Assembly: GCA_030699005.1 (NCBI GenBank)
Contig: JAUYLQ010000044.1
Span: 1-5,865 of the forward strand
Length of the DNA stretch: 5,865 nt
Reading direction: 5' to 3'
Origin: an archaeon
Lineage (GTDB): Archaea > Nanobdellota > Nanobdellia > Pacearchaeales > GW2011-AR1
In this document: piece by piece, positions 4,153 to 5,865 of the stretch
Layout: every line of letters begins with the position of its first letter
Position numbering within the stretch: position 1 is the stretch's first letter
Notes under the pieces: generated by a model
What the model saw: the letters and a program-made list of their open reading frames with translations, nothing else
What the model was told of the DNA's origin: nothing
The model's database searches: none
Position numbers and translations under genes: made by a program

Positions 4153-4172
4153 TAAAACGCTTTTTATAGGTA

Positions 4173-5069
4173 ATGGAAGAGGTAAAATCAAGTGTAGGGC
4201 AAGAGCAGGTTCATGACCTTCTTTTTAACCGGGAGATAGGCTGGCAGGACATAATTTACGACTTGATAAATACAGAACAGCTTGACCCTTGGGACATTAA
4301 TATAAATATTTTAGCGGAAGGGTTTTTAGTAAAAATTCAGGCGTATGAAGAGATGGACTTCTTTGTTTCAAGCAAAGTCCTTCTTGCAGCGGCCCTTCTG
4401 CTTCGAATAAAATCCGAGTTAATATTAAGTAGATACATGAGGAGTATTGACTCAATCCTTTTTGGAGAAAAAGAAGAAAAAAAGAATGTTTTAGAAAGAA
4501 TAGACCTTGACGAAGTGATTCCCGAACTTGTTCCAAGGAGCCCTGTTCCAAGATTTAGAAAAGTCACTTTAAATGACCTAATTGAATCCCTTAATAAGGC
4601 GATTATAACCGAAAACAGGCGTGTAAAAAAGGCGATTGTTGACAACAATGCCTTGCGTGAAACGGGTCTTTCTCTTCCAAAAAGAAAATTCAACTTAAAA
4701 AATAAACTTCATGATTTGCAAGAAAAAATTACGTCTTATTTTGATAAAAATAAGGAGCACAAAAAAGTGGCTTACACTGAGATAGTCGGAAATGATAAAG
4801 AGGAAAGAGCACTTTTGTTTTTCCCCATACTTCAGCTTGAAAACAACGGGAAGCTTTGGCTTGAGCAGGAAAATCACTTTGAAGAGATTCACATCTGGCT
4901 TAAACATATTTTTTTGAAAGAAAACCCCAACCCTTACGCAGATTTGATGACTGGAGAATGGTCAGAGGAGCATGTTGAAGAAGGGGAGATTTTAACTGAT
5001 GAAGGTGAAGTTTTAGACGGGGATAATGATAAAGGTGAAGAAGAATTTTCAGAACAGAAGTATTTATAA
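4173..5069 (+). CDS. scpA: Segregation and condensation protein A (ScpA, kleisin)
   Basis: ScpA is the kleisin that bridges the two Smc heads and recruits ScpB or its equivalent in the chromosome-compacting Smc complex. Visible signatures are LINTEQLDPWDININILAEGFL (31-52, the family's L-D-P-W-D-I-x-I motif), the SSKVLLAAALLLRIKSELIL helix (66-85) that binds the Smc neck, and a C-terminal winged-helix-like region with ERALLFFPILQLENNGKLWLEQENHFEEIHI (211-241), which contacts the Smc head. A charged linker (98-200) lies between. The protein is 298 residues, at the long end of the family, and ends in a strongly acidic tail (about 263-294) not needed by the fold. Neither smc nor scpB is in the window. 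The stop codon region holds the TATA box of the next gene. Confidence 0.92.
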   Translation: MEEVKSSVGQEQVHDLLFNREIGWQDIIYDLINTEQLDPWDININILAEGFLVKIQAYEEMDFFVSSKVLLAAALLLRIKSELILSRYMRSIDSILFGEKEEKKNVLERIDLDEVIPELVPRSPVPRFRKVTLNDLIESLNKAIITENRRVKKAIVDNNALRETGLSLPKRKFNLKNKLHDLQEKITSYFDKNKEHKKVAYTEIVGNDKEERALLFFPILQLENNGKLWLEQENHFEEIHIWLKHIFLKENPNPYADLMTGEWSEEHVEEGEILTDEGEVLDGDNDKGEEEFSEQKYL

Positions 5070-5070
5070 G
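5061..5070 (+). promoter_or_regulatory. TATA box overlapping the scpA stop codon
   Basis: TATTTATAAG covers the last two scpA codons and its TAA stop. It is centred about 27 bp before the ATG at 5093, matching a leaderless start of the downstream gene. The two genes may therefore be separate transcription units although only 23 bp apart. Confidence 0.5.
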
Positions 5071-5092
5071 CCAACTTATTTTCTCGTTTTAC

Positions 5093-5865
5093 ATGAATGA
5101 ATTTGGAAACTTTGAAAATTTGGATAAACTAAGAGCAGACTTTAAAGGATTTTATAATACGGTCAAGGAAGACTTAAAGGACTATCATGGACACAGCTGG
5201 GGTCACTTTTTGAAAGATTTTAGTGTTTGCGGGTTATCTTCTGTTGCACTTGTAACGCCCCTATATGCTTTTCTTGAAACGGTTTTACCCAAGTTAGCAA
5301 ATAATCTTCCCGAATTTTATCAGTTTTTTCCCGATATGGGAGTTGATGATTCAGCTTGGCTTAGGTTAACCCTCTCTCCATTTATTTTGGCTGGAGGATA
5401 TATTGGAGACAAGTTAAGAACAAAAAGCCGTAAGAAAATCAAGGAGAGTTCAATGGAGCATCATGATGGCTCTTTTGGAAGCAAGATGGGATTTTTGACA
5501 AACGTCATCTCATATGGCATCAAATTTGGTGGAGACTTAGTAAAAACCGCAGTCATGACTGTTGGCTCAATTCCTGTTTCTTATGTTTCGGGGATGGCTG
5601 AAGGCTTTACTACAGATTTTATGAAGAACGCAATTCTTAATGAAAAACCGACTGGAAGAATTCCCTCATCTCTTCAAAAAACTTCAAGAAAAAAGAAATT
5701 GGGGTTAACCGGATTAATGGTTGTGGCTTCAGTTGGAGTCACCATTGGAATGTATGAACTCTCAGATTACATTTCTCAAAAAGAAGAGCCCAAAAAAATA
5801 AACTTAAACCATCTTGAAAAATACAGTCTTGAAGATGCGTTTCCTGAATTTGATAATTTTTTAAT
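5093..5865 (+). CDS. Uncharacterised multi-pass membrane protein (3' end outside the window)
   Basis: From the ATG at 5093 the frame stays open for 257 codons to the window end with no stop. I do not recognise the family. The first 43 residues are charged and aromatic and end in HGHSWGHFLKDF (32-43; H32, H34 and H38 form a His-rich patch). Hydrophobic stretches lie at about 45-66, 92-106 and 138-170, with a strong membrane helix at 203-224. Between them are a basic loop (RTKSRKKIKESS, 109-120, then EHHDG) and another (SSLQKTSRKKK, 192-202), so positive charges precede the last helix. After it comes a charged region (QKEEPKKINLNHLEKY). The start is chosen because it is the first ATG in frame and sits about 27 bp from a TATA box. 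The middle hydrophobic stretches are glycine-rich and only moderately hydrophobic, so the number of helices is uncertain. Confidence 0.75.
   Translation, partial: MNEFGNFENLDKLRADFKGFYNTVKEDLKDYHGHSWGHFLKDFSVCGLSSVALVTPLYAFLETVLPKLANNLPEFYQFFPDMGVDDSAWLRLTLSPFILAGGYIGDKLRTKSRKKIKESSMEHHDGSFGSKMGFLTNVISYGIKFGGDLVKTAVMTVGSIPVSYVSGMAEGFTTDFMKNAILNEKPTGRIPSSLQKTSRKKKLGLTGLMVVASVGVTIGMYELSDYISQKEEPKKINLNHLEKYSLEDAFPEFDNFL

Noticed and set aside
4102..4155. 17-codon ORF starting near a plus-strand TATA reading
   Set aside because: Too short, without similarity or a conserved feature, and it ends within the scpA promoter. The TATA box is better used on the minus strand.
4297..4907. Long minus-strand open frames opposite scpA
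   Set aside because: They overlap a clear ScpA coding region, have low-complexity Phe/Leu/Ser-rich translations typical of antisense frames, and lack promoters.

Overview
The window looks like chromosomal DNA from a low-GC archaeon, most likely a small-genome DPANN-type lineage such as the Woesearchaeota/Pacearchaeota group. The lineage is inferred from gene content, gene size and AT-rich codon use; no search was run. Archaeal markers are the RNA polymerase stalk subunit Rpo7, Spt4 (RpoE''), ribosomal proteins S24e and S27ae, an Fcf1-type PIN protein, and a tRNA-Trp with discriminator A73 and no encoded CCA. TATA-like boxes lie about 20-30 bp upstream of many starts, which implies mostly leaderless or very short-leader mRNAs.

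Layout. (1) 1-251: the 3' end of a gyrA-type gene on +. (2) 284-1138 on -: a dim1/ksgA 16S rRNA dimethyladenosine transferase followed by an intronless tRNA-Trp(CCA), convergent with gyrA. (3) 1139-1223: a compact divergent promoter region. (4) 1224-3107 on +: an Fcf1/Utp24-like PIN protein, then a tightly packed cluster rpo7 - spt4 - rps24e - rps27ae whose members abut or overlap by one base (TAAATG, TAATG, TAATG). The order matches a widely conserved archaeal transcription/translation cluster, but the GTP-dependent dephospho-CoA kinase (DUF359) gene often found between spt4 and rps24e is absent. (5) 3111-3777 on -: an unrecognised 89-residue protein and a small DUF4870/Tic20-like membrane protein, separated by a hairpin. 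(6) 3778-4172: a 395-bp non-coding region rich in inverted repeats. On the - strand it reads as a good TATA promoter, about 200 nt of foldable RNA and a hairpin followed by a T-run. This is the best candidate for something undescribed. (7) 4173-5069 on +: an ScpA/kleisin-like chromosome segregation protein. (8) 5093 to the window end on +: the start of an unrecognised membrane protein, whose probable TATA box overlaps the scpA stop codon.

Functional theme. Dim1 and the Fcf1-like protein diverge from one short intergenic region and sit next to S24e and S27ae, so 253 bp to 3.1 kb is largely a small-subunit biogenesis and transcription-machinery neighbourhood. GyrA and ScpA at the flanks both act on chromosome topology. 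Rpo7, S24e and S27ae all carry Lys/Glu-rich extensions beyond the usual family lengths. The non-coding region lies upstream of the small membrane-protein gene, and its repeated 12-mer allows mutually exclusive pairings, so it could be either an independent small RNA or an attenuator-like leader.
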